From contig NZ_AUFE01000049.1 of the NCBI RefSeq assembly GCF_000426345.1, positions 1 through 42,277 of the forward strand: a DNA stretch of 42,277 nt. The letters are read 5' to 3'. The first letter of the stretch is position 1, and each line of letters begins with the position of its first letter. The notes below the pieces were generated by a model that was given only the letters and a program-made list of their open reading frames with translations, searched no databases and was not told the origin of the DNA. This document shows positions 17,430 to 27,344 of this stretch, piece after piece. The translations under genes were made by a program, and so were the position numbers. The stretch comes from Cupriavidus phytohabitans. GTDB lineage: Bacteria; Pseudomonadota; Gammaproteobacteria; Burkholderiales; Burkholderiaceae.

Positions 17430-18917
17430 ATGAAGATCCTCATTGCCCGACTCAATCACGAGACCAATACCTTTTCACCGGTGCCGACGCCGCTGGCTTC
17501 GTTCGCGCCGGCCTATGGCGACGCCGCCTGTCGCGCCGCCAAGGGCACCCGCACCGCCGCCGCCGCCTTCATCGACCTGGCCGAGGCCGCCGGCGCCGAG
17601 ATCGTGGTGCCGGTGATCGCTGGCGCCAACCCGAGCGGACGCGTCGCCGCCGACGCCTACACGCACCTGTGCGACACCATCATCGCGGCGGCCCACGGCT
17701 GCGATGCGGTGATGCTCGACCTGCATGGCGCGATGGTGGCTGAAAACAGCGACGACGGCGAAGGCGACCTGCTGCGGCGCCTGCGCGAAGTGCTGCCGCA
17801 TGCGCCGGTCGCGGTCGCCCTCGACCTGCACGGGAACATCACGCAGACGCTCGTCGACCATGCCGATATCGCGGTCAGCTTCAAGACCTACCCGCACGTC
17901 GACATGTATGAAACCGGCGCGCATGCCGGCCGGCTGCTGCTTGACATGGTTGCCGGCCGCGTGCGCCCGGTGATGGCGTGGCGGCGCCCGCCGCTGATCA
18001 CGCACACCTTGCGCAGCCGCACCGACGAAGGCGCCATGCTGCGCGCCGTGGCGCTGGCGCGCGACGCCGAGCGGGATGGCATGCTGGCGGTGTCGGTGCT
18101 GGCCGGCTTCGGACTGGCCGATATCGCCGCGCCATGCCTGAGCGTGATCGTGGTTGGCGACGGCGACCAGGCCAAGGCCGACGAGGTCGCCAGCCGGATC
18201 GCGGCGCAGGCGTGGGCCGAGCGCGATGCCTTTGCCTACCAGGCAGAGCCGCTCGCCAGTTCCATCCGGCGCGCCGCGCAGCTTGCCGGCGCCGACAGTG
18301 CTGACGCGAGACCGGTACTGTTGCTCGACCATGGCGACAATTGCATGTCCGGCGGGACCTGCGACAACATGGCGGTGCTGCACGAGGCCCTGGCGCAAGG
18401 ACTGACCGGCATCGCGGTCGGGCCCGTGTGCGACCCCGAAGCGGTGGCAGCGCTGGTGGACGCCGGCGTCGGGGCCAGTATCACGCTGCCGGTCGGCGAC
18501 AAGGTGCCGCTGCCGCAGCTGGATGTCTATCCGCAAGCGAAGCCGCTGACCGGCAAGGTTGCCGCGATCAGCGACGGTGAGTACATCATCACAGGGCCGA
18601 CCTACACCGGGCAGCGCATCCGCATGGGGCGCACCGCCTTGCTCGATATCGGCGCGGCGCAGGTGGTGGTGACCGAGACCCCCCAAGAGCACTGGGACAT
18701 GGGGATCTTCACCCATATCGGCATCGATCCGCATCGGGCGAAGTTCCTGCTACTGAAGTCGCGAATGTACTGTCGCCCGGTGTTCGTCCCGATCGCCAAG
18801 GCGTTGGTCGAGTGCGACGGGGAAGGCGTCACCAGCTCGCGCTACGAGCGCTTCCCGTTCCGGCAGGTCAGCAGGCCGGTCTATCCGCTCGACGACACCG
18901 CTGCCTGGGCTGGCTAA
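17430..18917 (+). CDS. MlrC-like M81 family metallopeptidase
   Basis: A 495-aa protein of the MlrC family (DUF1485 plus the MlrC C-terminal domain), named after a microcystin-degrading hydrolase but mostly uncharacterised. Family marks are ARLNHETNTFSPVPT at the N-terminus, VMLDLHGAMVAENSDDGEGD and VALDLHGNITQTLVDHAD with candidate metal-binding Asp and His, LLDHGDNCMSGGTCDN (about residue 305), and the C-terminal FTHIGIDPHRAKFLLLKSRM. Start ATG 17430 lies 20 nt after the hydrolase stop. With that hydrolase and the transporter it forms one operon, so it likely acts on the same imported substrate or its product. A hairpin (GCTGGCT/AGCCAGC, 18909-18934) straddles its stop but has no T-tract. 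Confidence 0.85.
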   Translation: MKILIARLNHETNTFSPVPTPLASFAPAYGDAACRAAKGTRTAAAAFIDLAEAAGAEIVVPVIAGANPSGRVAADAYTHLCDTIIAAAHGCDAVMLDLHGAMVAENSDDGEGDLLRRLREVLPHAPVAVALDLHGNITQTLVDHADIAVSFKTYPHVDMYETGAHAGRLLLDMVAGRVRPVMAWRRPPLITHTLRSRTDEGAMLRAVALARDAERDGMLAVSVLAGFGLADIAAPCLSVIVVGDGDQAKADEVASRIAAQAWAERDAFAYQAEPLASSIRRAAQLAGADSADARPVLLLDHGDNCMSGGTCDNMAVLHEALAQGLTGIAVGPVCDPEAVAALVDAGVGASITLPVGDKVPLPQLDVYPQAKPLTGKVAAISDGEYIITGPTYTGQRIRMGRTALLDIGAAQVVVTETPQEHWDMGIFTHIGIDPHRAKFLLLKSRMYCRPVFVPIAKALVECDGEGVTSSRYERFPFRQVSRPVYPLDDTAAWAG

Positions 18918-19010
18918 GGCAGCACTAAGCCAGCGCGCACATCAGTTCATAGCCAATGGTGCCGGCGGCGGCAGACCCGCTTCAGCGTCGCCGACGGCAG
19001 CGAAAACCCC

Positions 19011-20636
<1,626 letters not shown>

Positions 20637-20784
20637 CTCCATCCTCCAGGATTGCCTGCGGGCGCGAATCGATCCGGAGGGGAGCGTTCCTGCCTCGTTT
20701 TCCGTAGCCTATCACGCCGGTTCGGGGGCCACGCAAGTCCATGATCGGGGTTTGCGGCGGCATGGTGCGGCGCAGTAACGGCCG

Positions 20785-20827
20785 ATTTGATCATTTGGTG
20801 AAAACCGGCTTTTTCACCTCATCAAAT
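20785..20827. promoter_or_regulatory. Candidate upstream activating sequence for the XylR/DmpR-type regulator
   Basis: Two nested inverted repeats are present: outer ATTTGAT (20785-20791) with ATCAAAT (20821-20827), and inner GGTGAAAA (20797-20804) with TTTTCACC (20811-20818). The centre lies about 95 bp upstream of the -24 element, the usual distance for enhancer sites of this family. Binding is inferred. Confidence 0.6.
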
Positions 20828-20900
20828 CGTCAACCGACCGCGACGCGCATACCCCGCGCGCTTTTCCGCCAAGCCTTGCGGCGTATGGGTTCACGGCCCG

Positions 20901-20916
20901 TGGCACGGCCTTCGCT
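20901..20916 (+). promoter_or_regulatory. Sigma-54 (-24/-12) promoter of the phenol hydroxylase operon
   Basis: TGGCACGGCCTTCGCT matches TGGCAC-N5-TTGCW with one change, and the GG and GC dinucleotides have the required 10-nt spacing. It lies about 60 nt upstream of dmpK. Confidence 0.8.
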
Positions 20917-20976
20917 ATATGTCTCCCACCAAAAACAGCGCGCACCAGCCGGTGTGCACCGCAACAGGAGCGAGAC

Positions 20977-21231
20977 ATGACCACGCCCATCGTCCATCCC
21001 GCCTCGCCAGGCCCCCGCCGGTCGCAGCCCTACGTCCGGGTGACGTCGCGCGGCCAGCAGTGGGTCGAGTTCGAGTTCTCGCTCGGCGACCCGGCTCTCT
21101 ATGTGGAGCTGGTCATGCGCCCCGAGCAGTTCAGCGCGTTCTGCGCGGCGCAGTGCGCCATTACGGTTTCACACCAGCTCGGACGCGCGCTCGAACGCGA
21201 ACGCGACAAATGGAGCGAGACCGTGGCCTGA
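20977..21231 (+). CDS. dmpK: Phenol hydroxylase accessory protein (DmpK/PoxA type)
   Basis: An 84-aa small protein needed for assembly of active phenol hydroxylase, probably in iron loading of the oxygenase. The family pattern is visible in PYVRVTSRGQQWVEFEFSLG and LVMRPEQFSAFCAAQCAI; length is usual. It is the first gene of the operon, with AGGAG before the ATG and the sigma-54 promoter about 60 nt upstream. No enzymatic motif is expected or seen. Confidence 0.92.
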   Translation: MTTPIVHPASPGPRRSQPYVRVTSRGQQWVEFEFSLGDPALYVELVMRPEQFSAFCAAQCAITVSHQLGRALERERDKWSETVA

Positions 21232-21278
21232 GCCACGGCAGCACCGAATAGCCACCAGGGAGACAGGAGCAACCCACC

Positions 21279-22301
21279 ATGCAAATCGATATCCGTACCG
21301 ACAGCGTCAGCCCGATCCGGCAGACCTTCGCCAACCTGGCTCGGCGCCTCGGGGCCGACAAGCCCGCCACGCGCTACCAGGAGGCGATGTACGACCTGCA
21401 GCCGGAAACCAGCTTCCACTACCGCCCGCTGTGGCAGCCGCAGTACGAGCTCTACGACGCGCGCCGCACGCGGGTGGTGATGCAGGACTGGTACGCGCTG
21501 AAGGACCCGCGCCAGTTCTACTACGGCAGCTACGTCAACGCCCGCGCACGCCAGCAGGAGGCGATGGAGAAGAACCTGGAGTTCGTGGAAAAGCGCGGCC
21601 TGCTGGCATCGCTGCCCGAACCGCTGCGCGAGCTGCTGACGCTGGGCGTGGTGCCGCTGCGTCATCTCGAATGGGCGGCCAACATGAACAACGCTGCCAT
21701 CACCGCCTATGGCTTCGGCTCCGCCATCACCGAAGCAGCCATGTTCCACACCATGGACCGCCTCGGCATCGCGCAATACCTGACCCGCATCGGCCTGCTG
21801 GTGGGCGACAAGGCGGCCGTCGATGCCGCCAAGGCGGCGTGGATGGAAGACCTGGCGTGGCAGCCGCTGCGCCATGCGGTGGAAGACCTGCTGGTGCGCG
21901 AAGACTGGTTCGAGCTGCATGTGGCGCAGAACCTGGTGCTGGACGGGCTGCTGTACCCGCTCATCTACCAGCGGCTCGATGCGCGCCTGTCGGCCGAAAG
22001 CCCGGCGTTCTCGCTGGTCACCGACTTCATGAACGCCTGGTACGCCGAGACCGCGCGCTGGGTCGACGCGACCGTCAAGACCGCGGCGCAGGAATCTGCC
22101 GAGAACGCCGGCGTGATTGCCGGCTATGCCTTCGCCTGGCTCGACCGTTTCCAGCATGCGCTGGTGCCGCTCGCGCGCCGCCTGTTCGCCGGCGAGGCCG
22201 AAGCCGCGCTGGACGAGTCATCAGCCGCGCTGACGAAGCGGCTGGCAGGACTGGGTCTGGCCCGTGCCACTGACGACACGCCGGCCAGGGCCGCTGCCTG
22301 A
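21279..22301 (+). CDS. dmpL: Phenol hydroxylase beta subunit (DmpL type)
   Basis: A 340-aa structural beta subunit of the soluble diiron phenol hydroxylase oxygenase (alpha-beta-gamma dimer). It belongs to the ferritin-like methane/phenol/toluene hydroxylase family but lacks the diiron ligands of the alpha subunit. Recognisable parts are RYQEAMYDLQPETSFHYRPL, WQPQYELYDARRTRVVMQDW and HLEWAANMNNAAITAYGFGS. An AGGAG site precedes the ATG. It is followed after 16 nt by the effector protein gene. Confidence 0.93.
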   Translation: MQIDIRTDSVSPIRQTFANLARRLGADKPATRYQEAMYDLQPETSFHYRPLWQPQYELYDARRTRVVMQDWYALKDPRQFYYGSYVNARARQQEAMEKNLEFVEKRGLLASLPEPLRELLTLGVVPLRHLEWAANMNNAAITAYGFGSAITEAAMFHTMDRLGIAQYLTRIGLLVGDKAAVDAAKAAWMEDLAWQPLRHAVEDLLVREDWFELHVAQNLVLDGLLYPLIYQRLDARLSAESPAFSLVTDFMNAWYAETARWVDATVKTAAQESAENAGVIAGYAFAWLDRFQHALVPLARRLFAGEAEAALDESSAALTKRLAGLGLARATDDTPARAAA

Positions 22302-22317
22302 CCCCGAGGAGACCGCT

Positions 22318-22590
22318 ATGACCGCACAGATCGTATTCATCGCCTTGCAGGCCAACGAGGAGATGCGTCCCGTCATCGACGCCATCGAGGCCGACAACCC
22401 GCACGCCACCGTCAACCGCTATCCGGCCATGGTCAAGATCGACGCGCCCGGGCGGCTGGAGATCAACCGCGCCAGCGTGGAAGAACGCATGGGACGGGCG
22501 TGGGACGTGCAGGAGCTGCAGCTCGGCCTGATCTCGCTGGCCGGCAATATCGACGAAACCGAAGACCAGTTCGTGCTGGCCTGGCACTGA
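22318..22590 (+). CDS. dmpM: Phenol hydroxylase effector/coupling protein (DmpM type)
   Basis: A 90-aa cofactor-free regulatory component (MmoB/DmpM family) that binds the oxygenase and tunes electron transfer and substrate access. Features are the start IVFIALQANEEMRPVIDAIE, the DNPHATVNRYPAMVKIDAPG strand region and the C-terminal ELQLGLISLAGNIDE. GAGGAG precedes the ATG at 22318; the frame is open upstream to 22264 but that part lies inside dmpL. Length is normal for the family. Confidence 0.94.
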   Translation: MTAQIVFIALQANEEMRPVIDAIEADNPHATVNRYPAMVKIDAPGRLEINRASVEERMGRAWDVQELQLGLISLAGNIDETEDQFVLAWH

Positions 22591-22597
22591 GCCGGGG

Positions 22598-22633
22598 ATC
22601 GAACCGCAAATCGAACCGCAAATCGAACCGCAA
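22598..22633 (+). repeat. Three perfect tandem copies of a 12-bp unit between dmpM and dmpN
   Basis: ATCGAACCGCAA is repeated three times without interruption (22598-22609, 22610-22621, 22622-22633). The array fills most of the 61-nt spacer just before the dmpN ribosome site (AGGAGACAAGG). Confidence 0.9.
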
Positions 22634-22651
22634 ATACCAGGAGACAAGGAC

Positions 22652-24253
22652 ATGACCACCGCCACCGCCATCGCCTCCGCCGCGCGGCAGGCCGCCAGGC
22701 CCAAGCTGTCGCTGAAGGAAAAGTACGCCGTGCTGACACGCGACCTGGGCTGGGAGACCACCTACCAGCCGATGGATGCCGTGTTCCCGCACGACAAGTT
22801 CGAAGGCATCGTGATCCATGACTGGGACGGCTGGGAAGACCCGTTCCGCCTGACCATGGACGCGTACTGGAAATTCCAGTCCGAGAAGGAACGCAAGCTG
22901 TACGCGATCATCGATGCATTCCAGCAGAACAACGGCCAGCTCAACGTCACCGACGCGCGCTACGTCAACGCGCTGAAGCTGTTCCTGACCGGCGTGTCGC
23001 CGCTGGAATATGCCGCGCACCGCGGCTTCGCGATGGCCGGCCGCACGCTGCGCGGCGTGGGCGCGCGGGTTGCGTGCCAGATGCAGTCGGTCGACGAGTT
23101 GCGCCACTGCCAGACCCAGATCCACACCATCAGCCACTACAACAAGTACTTCAACGGCTTTGCCGACTGGCGCCACCTGCACGACCGGCTGTGGTACCTG
23201 TCGGTGCCCAAGTCGTACTTCGAGGACGCCATGACGGCGGGGCCGTTCGAGTTCATCACGGCGATCTCGTTCTCGTTTGAATACGTGCTGACCAACCTGC
23301 TGTTCATGCCGTTCATGTCGGGTGCGGCCTACAACGGCGACATGGCCACCGTGACCTTCGGCTTCTCGGCGCAGTCGGACGAGTCGCGCCATATGACGCT
23401 CGGGCTGGAAGTGGTCAAGTTCATGCTGGAGCAGGACCCGGCCAACCGACCGATCATCCAGAAGTGGATCGACAAGTGGTTCTGGCGTGGCTACCGGCTG
23501 CTGACGCTGGTGGCGATGATGATGGACTACATGCTGCCCAAGCGCGTGATGAGCTGGAAGGAAGCGTGGGAGATCTACTTCGAGCAGAACGGCGGCGCGC
23601 TGTTCGCCGACCTGGCGCGCTACGGCATCCGCATGCCCAAGTACCACGAGCAGGCCGCGAAGGAGAAGGACCACCTGTCGCACATCGCCTGGTCGATCTT
23701 CTACAACTTCAACCACGCCGCTGCTATCCACACCTGGGTGCCGGAACCGTCGGAAATGACCTGGCTGGCCGAGAAGTATCCCGACAGCTTCGACCAGCAC
23801 TATCGCCCGCGCTTCGACTACTGGAAGCAGCAGCAGGAGGCAGGGCAGCGCTGGTACAACCCGGGCCTGCCGATGCTGTGCCAGGTGTGCCAGATTCCGA
23901 TGGCCTTCACCGAGCCGGACGATCCCACGCAGATCTGCTACCGCGAGGCCGAGCACGACGGTGACCACTACCACTTCTGCTCCGACGGTTGCCGCGACAT
24001 CTTCCTCGGCGAGCCCGAGAAGTACGTGCAGGCGTGGCTGCCGGTGCACCAGATCTTCCAGGGCAACTGCGGCGGCGCCACGCTGCCCGAGGTGCTGGAC
24101 TGGTACCACCTGCGCCCGGAAGACCGCGGCGACTACGCCGATTCGCAGGACCGCGCCAACTGGCAGCGCTGGACCGGCGCCGCGGGTGCTGACGGCACGC
24201 AGGCGCCGCGGCAGGGCGGCGGCGCCTCGTGCTGCGACCACAAACACGACTGA
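22652..24253 (+). CDS. dmpN: Phenol hydroxylase alpha subunit, catalytic diiron oxygenase (DmpN type)
   Basis: The 533-aa subunit that hydroxylates phenol to catechol at a diiron centre. Both iron-binding motifs are present: VDELRHCQTQ (about residues 146-155) and SDESRHMTLG (about 241-250), with the intervening helices and the Glu ligands. A YHS-like zinc/Cys region follows (CQVCQIPMAF, CSDGCRDIFL, about 410-450), and then GNCGGATLPEVLDWYH. The C-terminus carries a Cys/His-rich tail ending SCCDHKHD, making the protein slightly longer than the roughly 515-520 aa usual; I do not know a function for that tail. It is the fourth gene of the operon. Confidence 0.95.
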   Translation: MTTATAIASAARQAARPKLSLKEKYAVLTRDLGWETTYQPMDAVFPHDKFEGIVIHDWDGWEDPFRLTMDAYWKFQSEKERKLYAIIDAFQQNNGQLNVTDARYVNALKLFLTGVSPLEYAAHRGFAMAGRTLRGVGARVACQMQSVDELRHCQTQIHTISHYNKYFNGFADWRHLHDRLWYLSVPKSYFEDAMTAGPFEFITAISFSFEYVLTNLLFMPFMSGAAYNGDMATVTFGFSAQSDESRHMTLGLEVVKFMLEQDPANRPIIQKWIDKWFWRGYRLLTLVAMMMDYMLPKRVMSWKEAWEIYFEQNGGALFADLARYGIRMPKYHEQAAKEKDHLSHIAWSIFYNFNHAAAIHTWVPEPSEMTWLAEKYPDSFDQHYRPRFDYWKQQQEAGQRWYNPGLPMLCQVCQIPMAFTEPDDPTQICYREAEHDGDHYHFCSDGCRDIFLGEPEKYVQAWLPVHQIFQGNCGGATLPEVLDWYHLRPEDRGDYADSQDRANWQRWTGAAGADGTQAPRQGGGASCCDHKHD

Positions 24254-24276
24254 AAAAAGAGACACCGGAGACCACC

Positions 24277-24639
24277 ATGCCAGTCATCGCACTGAAGCCG
24301 GGCTACGCGGGCGAGACCCGCGACCGCGTCGAGAACTTCCACGGCAACCAGCTGGTGTATTTCGGCTGGGACCAGCACCTGCTGTTCTGCAGCCCCTTCA
24401 CGCTGCCACTGCCGCCCGACATGCCGTTCGGCGCCATGGTCAGCGACGTCATCGCGCCGCTGCTGGCGGCCCACCCCGAAGGCGCCGCCATCGACTGGAC
24501 GCAGGTGCAGTGGCTGCGCGGCGGCGAGCCCTTCGCGCCGGACGCGGACGCCAGCCTGGCCGCCAACGGACTCGGGCACAAGTCGGTGCTGCGCCTGCGC
24601 ACGCCGGGCCTTGCCGGCATTGCCGGCTCCTGCAACTGA
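24277..24639 (+). CDS. dmpO: Phenol hydroxylase gamma subunit (DmpO type)
   Basis: A 120-aa structural subunit of the hydroxylase, with family marks MPVIALKPGYAGETRDRVENF-like start, FHGNQLVYFGWDQHLLFCSP and a final HKSVLRLRTPGLAG. The ATG at 24277 is used since it matches the family start; the frame is open 16 codons upstream into the end of dmpN. CGGAG lies about 10 nt before the ATG. Confidence 0.93.
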   Translation: MPVIALKPGYAGETRDRVENFHGNQLVYFGWDQHLLFCSPFTLPLPPDMPFGAMVSDVIAPLLAAHPEGAAIDWTQVQWLRGGEPFAPDADASLAANGLGHKSVLRLRTPGLAGIAGSCN

Positions 24640-24678
24640 CGCTGCCGTCGTCGCCGCAACGTCAATACGGAGGCTGTC

Positions 24679-25737
24679 ATGACCTACCAACTGACCATCG
24701 AGCCCCTCGGGCAGACCATCGACATCGAGGAAGGCCAGACCGTGCTCGATGCCTGCCTGCGCGCCGGCGTGTGGCTGCCGCACGCCTGTGGCCACGGCCT
24801 GTGCGGGACCTGCAAGGTACAGACGCTGGAAGGCGAACTCGACCACGGCGAGGCATCGCCGTTCGCGCTGATGGACTTCGAGCGCGAGGAAGCCAAGTGC
24901 CTGGCCTGCTGCGCCACGCCGATGTCCGACATGGTGATCGAGGCCGACATCGAGCCCGATCCGGACGCGCAATGCCTGCCGCTGATGGATTTCACCGCCG
25001 AAGTCGTGCGCATCGAGGCACTGACGCCGACCATCAAGGGCGTGTTCCTGCGCATCGAGGGCGAGCCGCTGCAGTTCCAGCCGGGCCAGTACGTCAACGT
25101 GTGGATCGGCCAGGAAGCCGCGCCGCGCGCGTTCTCGATCGCCAGCGCGCCGTCGGCGGGCGAGATCGAGCTGAACATACGCCTGGTGCCCGGCGGCAGC
25201 GCGACCACCTATGTGCATGAACAGCTCAAGACGGGCGAGCGCCTGCAGTTGTCGGGCCCGCTCGGGCGCTTCTTCGTGCGCAAGAGCGATCCGCGTCCGC
25301 TGGTGTTCATGGCGGGCGGATCGGGGCTGTCGAGCCCGCGCTCGATGATCCTCGACCTGCTGGAATCCGGCGATCCGCGCGAAATCGTGCTGGTGCAGGG
25401 CGCGCGCAATGCCGGCGAACTCTACTATCGCGAGGCCTTCGAGGCACTGGCCGGGCAGCACGACAACTTCACCTACCTGCCGGTGCTGTCGGGCGAGCCC
25501 GAGCAAAGCGACTGGTCCGGCGAGCGTGGCTATGTGCACGACCTGGCCGGCCGCCACTTCACCCACGACTTCCGCGGCTGGCGCGCCTACCTGTGCGGGC
25601 CGCCGCCGATGATCGAGGCCTGCATCGCCACGCTGATGCAGGGCCGGCTGTTCGAGAAAGACATCTTTACCGAGAAGTTCCTGTCGGCGGCCGACGCGAG
25701 CCAGGCCACCCGCAGCCCGCTGTTCCGCTCGCTCTGA
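24679..25737 (+). CDS. dmpP: Phenol hydroxylase NADH reductase (DmpP type)
   Basis: A 352-aa reductase passing electrons from NADH through FAD and a plant-type [2Fe-2S] cluster to the oxygenase. Cluster ligands are seen in HACGHGLCGTCKVQ and KCLACCATP (residues about 35-85). The FAD motif is RAFSIASAPS (about 152) and the NAD region is MAGGSGLSSPRSMI (about 212), with CGPPPMIEACI near the C-terminus. It follows dmpO after 39 nt with a GGAGG site and ends the hydroxylase part of the operon. Confidence 0.94.
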   Translation: MTYQLTIEPLGQTIDIEEGQTVLDACLRAGVWLPHACGHGLCGTCKVQTLEGELDHGEASPFALMDFEREEAKCLACCATPMSDMVIEADIEPDPDAQCLPLMDFTAEVVRIEALTPTIKGVFLRIEGEPLQFQPGQYVNVWIGQEAAPRAFSIASAPSAGEIELNIRLVPGGSATTYVHEQLKTGERLQLSGPLGRFFVRKSDPRPLVFMAGGSGLSSPRSMILDLLESGDPREIVLVQGARNAGELYYREAFEALAGQHDNFTYLPVLSGEPEQSDWSGERGYVHDLAGRHFTHDFRGWRAYLCGPPPMIEACIATLMQGRLFEKDIFTEKFLSAADASQATRSPLFRSL

Positions 25738-25782
25738 CAACGTTTCCCACTTCACCCACCCACAAGGCCATAGGAGACAACC

Positions 25783-26700
25783 ATGGACAAGATCGCGATC
25801 GACGCCGTACTCAACCGCATCGAGGAAAGCACCGGCCAGAATGCCAACCCGCGCATCACCGCCATCGTGCACCGGATGGTGCGCGACCTGTTCTACATGA
25901 TCGAGGACCTCGATATCCAGCCCGAGGAATTCTGGGCCGGGCTCAACTACCTGGCCGAGGCCGGCCGCAGGGGTGAACTCGGCCTGATCGCACCGGGGCT
26001 CGGCTTCGATCATTTCCTGGACCTGCGCATGGACGAGGCCGAGGCGCGCGCCGGTATCTCGGGCGGCACGCCGCGCACCATCGAAGGGCCGCTGTACGTG
26101 GCCGGCGCCCCCGTCGCCCGGGGCGAAACACGCCTGGACGACGGCAGCGACGAAGGCGAGGTGCTGGTGATGGAAGGGCAGGTGTTCGACAGCGCCGGCA
26201 AGCCGCTGCCCGATGCCAACGTGGAGGTCTGGCACGCGAACTCGATGGGCAACTATTCCTACTTCGACCCGACCCAGAGCGCCTTCAACCTGCGGCGCAC
26301 CATCGTCACCGACAGCGAAGGACGGTACCGCTTCCGCAGTATCGTGCCGGTGGGCTACAGCGTGCCGCCGGACGGCGCCACCGACCGCCTGCTGAAGCAA
26401 CTGGACCGCCACGGCTCGCGCCCGGCCCACATCCACTTCTTTGTCTCCGCGCCCGGCCATCGCAAGCTGACCACGCAGATCAACATCGACGGTGACCCGT
26501 ACCTGTGGGACGACTTCGCCTTTGCCACGCGCGAGGGACTGGTGCCGCCGGTGACGCGCGTCGAGGATGCGGCCGCCATGCAGGCGCTGGGCGTGGACAA
26601 GCCGTTCTCGCTGATCCGCTTCGACTTCACGCTGCACGCCGACAATGCCGGCGCGCCGCAGGCCGAAGTGGCGCGGCAACGCGCCGCCGTGACGGCGTAA
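25783..26700 (+). CDS. catA: Catechol 1,2-dioxygenase
   Basis: A 305-aa Fe(III) intradiol dioxygenase that opens catechol to cis,cis-muconate. The iron ligands are visible: Tyr in GPLYVAGAP (about residue 105), Tyr in VPVGYSVPPDG, and two His in RPAHIHFFVSAPGH (about 217-219). The N-terminal helical domain MIEDLDIQPEEFWAGLNYLA is typical, and length is normal. GGAGA precedes the ATG. It lies 45 nt after the reductase and is probably co-transcribed, so phenol is fed to the ortho pathway. No catB, catC or meta-cleavage gene follows here. Confidence 0.94.
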   Translation: MDKIAIDAVLNRIEESTGQNANPRITAIVHRMVRDLFYMIEDLDIQPEEFWAGLNYLAEAGRRGELGLIAPGLGFDHFLDLRMDEAEARAGISGGTPRTIEGPLYVAGAPVARGETRLDDGSDEGEVLVMEGQVFDSAGKPLPDANVEVWHANSMGNYSYFDPTQSAFNLRRTIVTDSEGRYRFRSIVPVGYSVPPDGATDRLLKQLDRHGSRPAHIHFFVSAPGHRKLTTQINIDGDPYLWDDFAFATREGLVPPVTRVEDAAAMQALGVDKPFSLIRFDFTLHADNAGAPQAEVARQRAAVTA

Positions 26701-26715
26701 GGCGAACGCAGGGGG

Positions 26716-27055
26716 GCGGCCCTTGGCCGCACCTATGACAGCGTGATCCGTGTCAACGGCCAGTCGGGCAAGGGCGGCATCGCCTTCCTGCTTGAGCGCG
26801 AGCATGGCGTGGTGATGCCGCGGCGCATGCAGGTCGAGTTCAGCACCGTGGTGCAGCAGGCCACCGACGCAAGCGAGACGGAAATCAGTGCCCCGGAACT
26901 GTGGAAGCTGTTCCGGGAAACCTATCTGTCGTCCGATGCAACGGGCGCCGCAATCGTGTACCACGGCTACATGCGCGATGAGAGCGGGCAGGGCATTGCG
27001 CCGGAAGTCACGATCGATGGCGTGCGCAAGACCCTGTGGCTCGGTGCGGCGCATC
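26716..27055 (+). pseudogene. leuA: Internal/C-terminal fragment of 2-isopropylmalate synthase
   Basis: The reading frame gives ALGRTYDSVIRVNGQSGKGG, then LLEREHGVVMPRRMQVEFST and ELWKLFRETYLS, which match the regulatory C-terminal region of the longer type of LeuA. The fragment starts abruptly after catA without a start codon or catalytic domain, and homology ends after GVRKTLW at about 27040. Roughly 110 of some 560 residues remain, so it is a relic. It suggests a rearrangement placed the phenol cluster next to a former leuA. From about 27056 to 27344 I see no gene. Confidence 0.8.
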
Positions 27056-27344
27056 ATCCAGGTCCGACAAGCCTCCGCGTGCCATACTGTCGTCGCCCTT
27101 TCTATGTGGAGTCAGGCGCACAAACAAAGTGGTTAAGTCGCTGCGGCCTTCTGCACACCTCCGAAATCTGGGCCATTGTCAGGTTGCATCGACGGAGTCA
27201 GCTCGCGGACGGCGGTGCTGGCGAGCGTTGCGACAGTCCCATCGACGAGCGTTGCCTGGAAAGGCCGACATTCCCAGATCTTGCTAACAGTATCGATTGG
27301 ACCTTGAATGAGTGCGTAGCGGCTAACGGCAGTCCGAGGACGAA

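Noticed and set aside
18909..18934. Hairpin at the stop of the MlrC-like gene as a terminator
   Set aside because: The 7-bp stem has an 11-nt or longer loop and no T-tract, and it overlaps the stop codon. Too weak to call.
22463..24265. Leftward 600-codon frame opposite dmpN
   Set aside because: It is antisense to the strongly conserved catalytic subunit; length comes from GC-rich codon bias.
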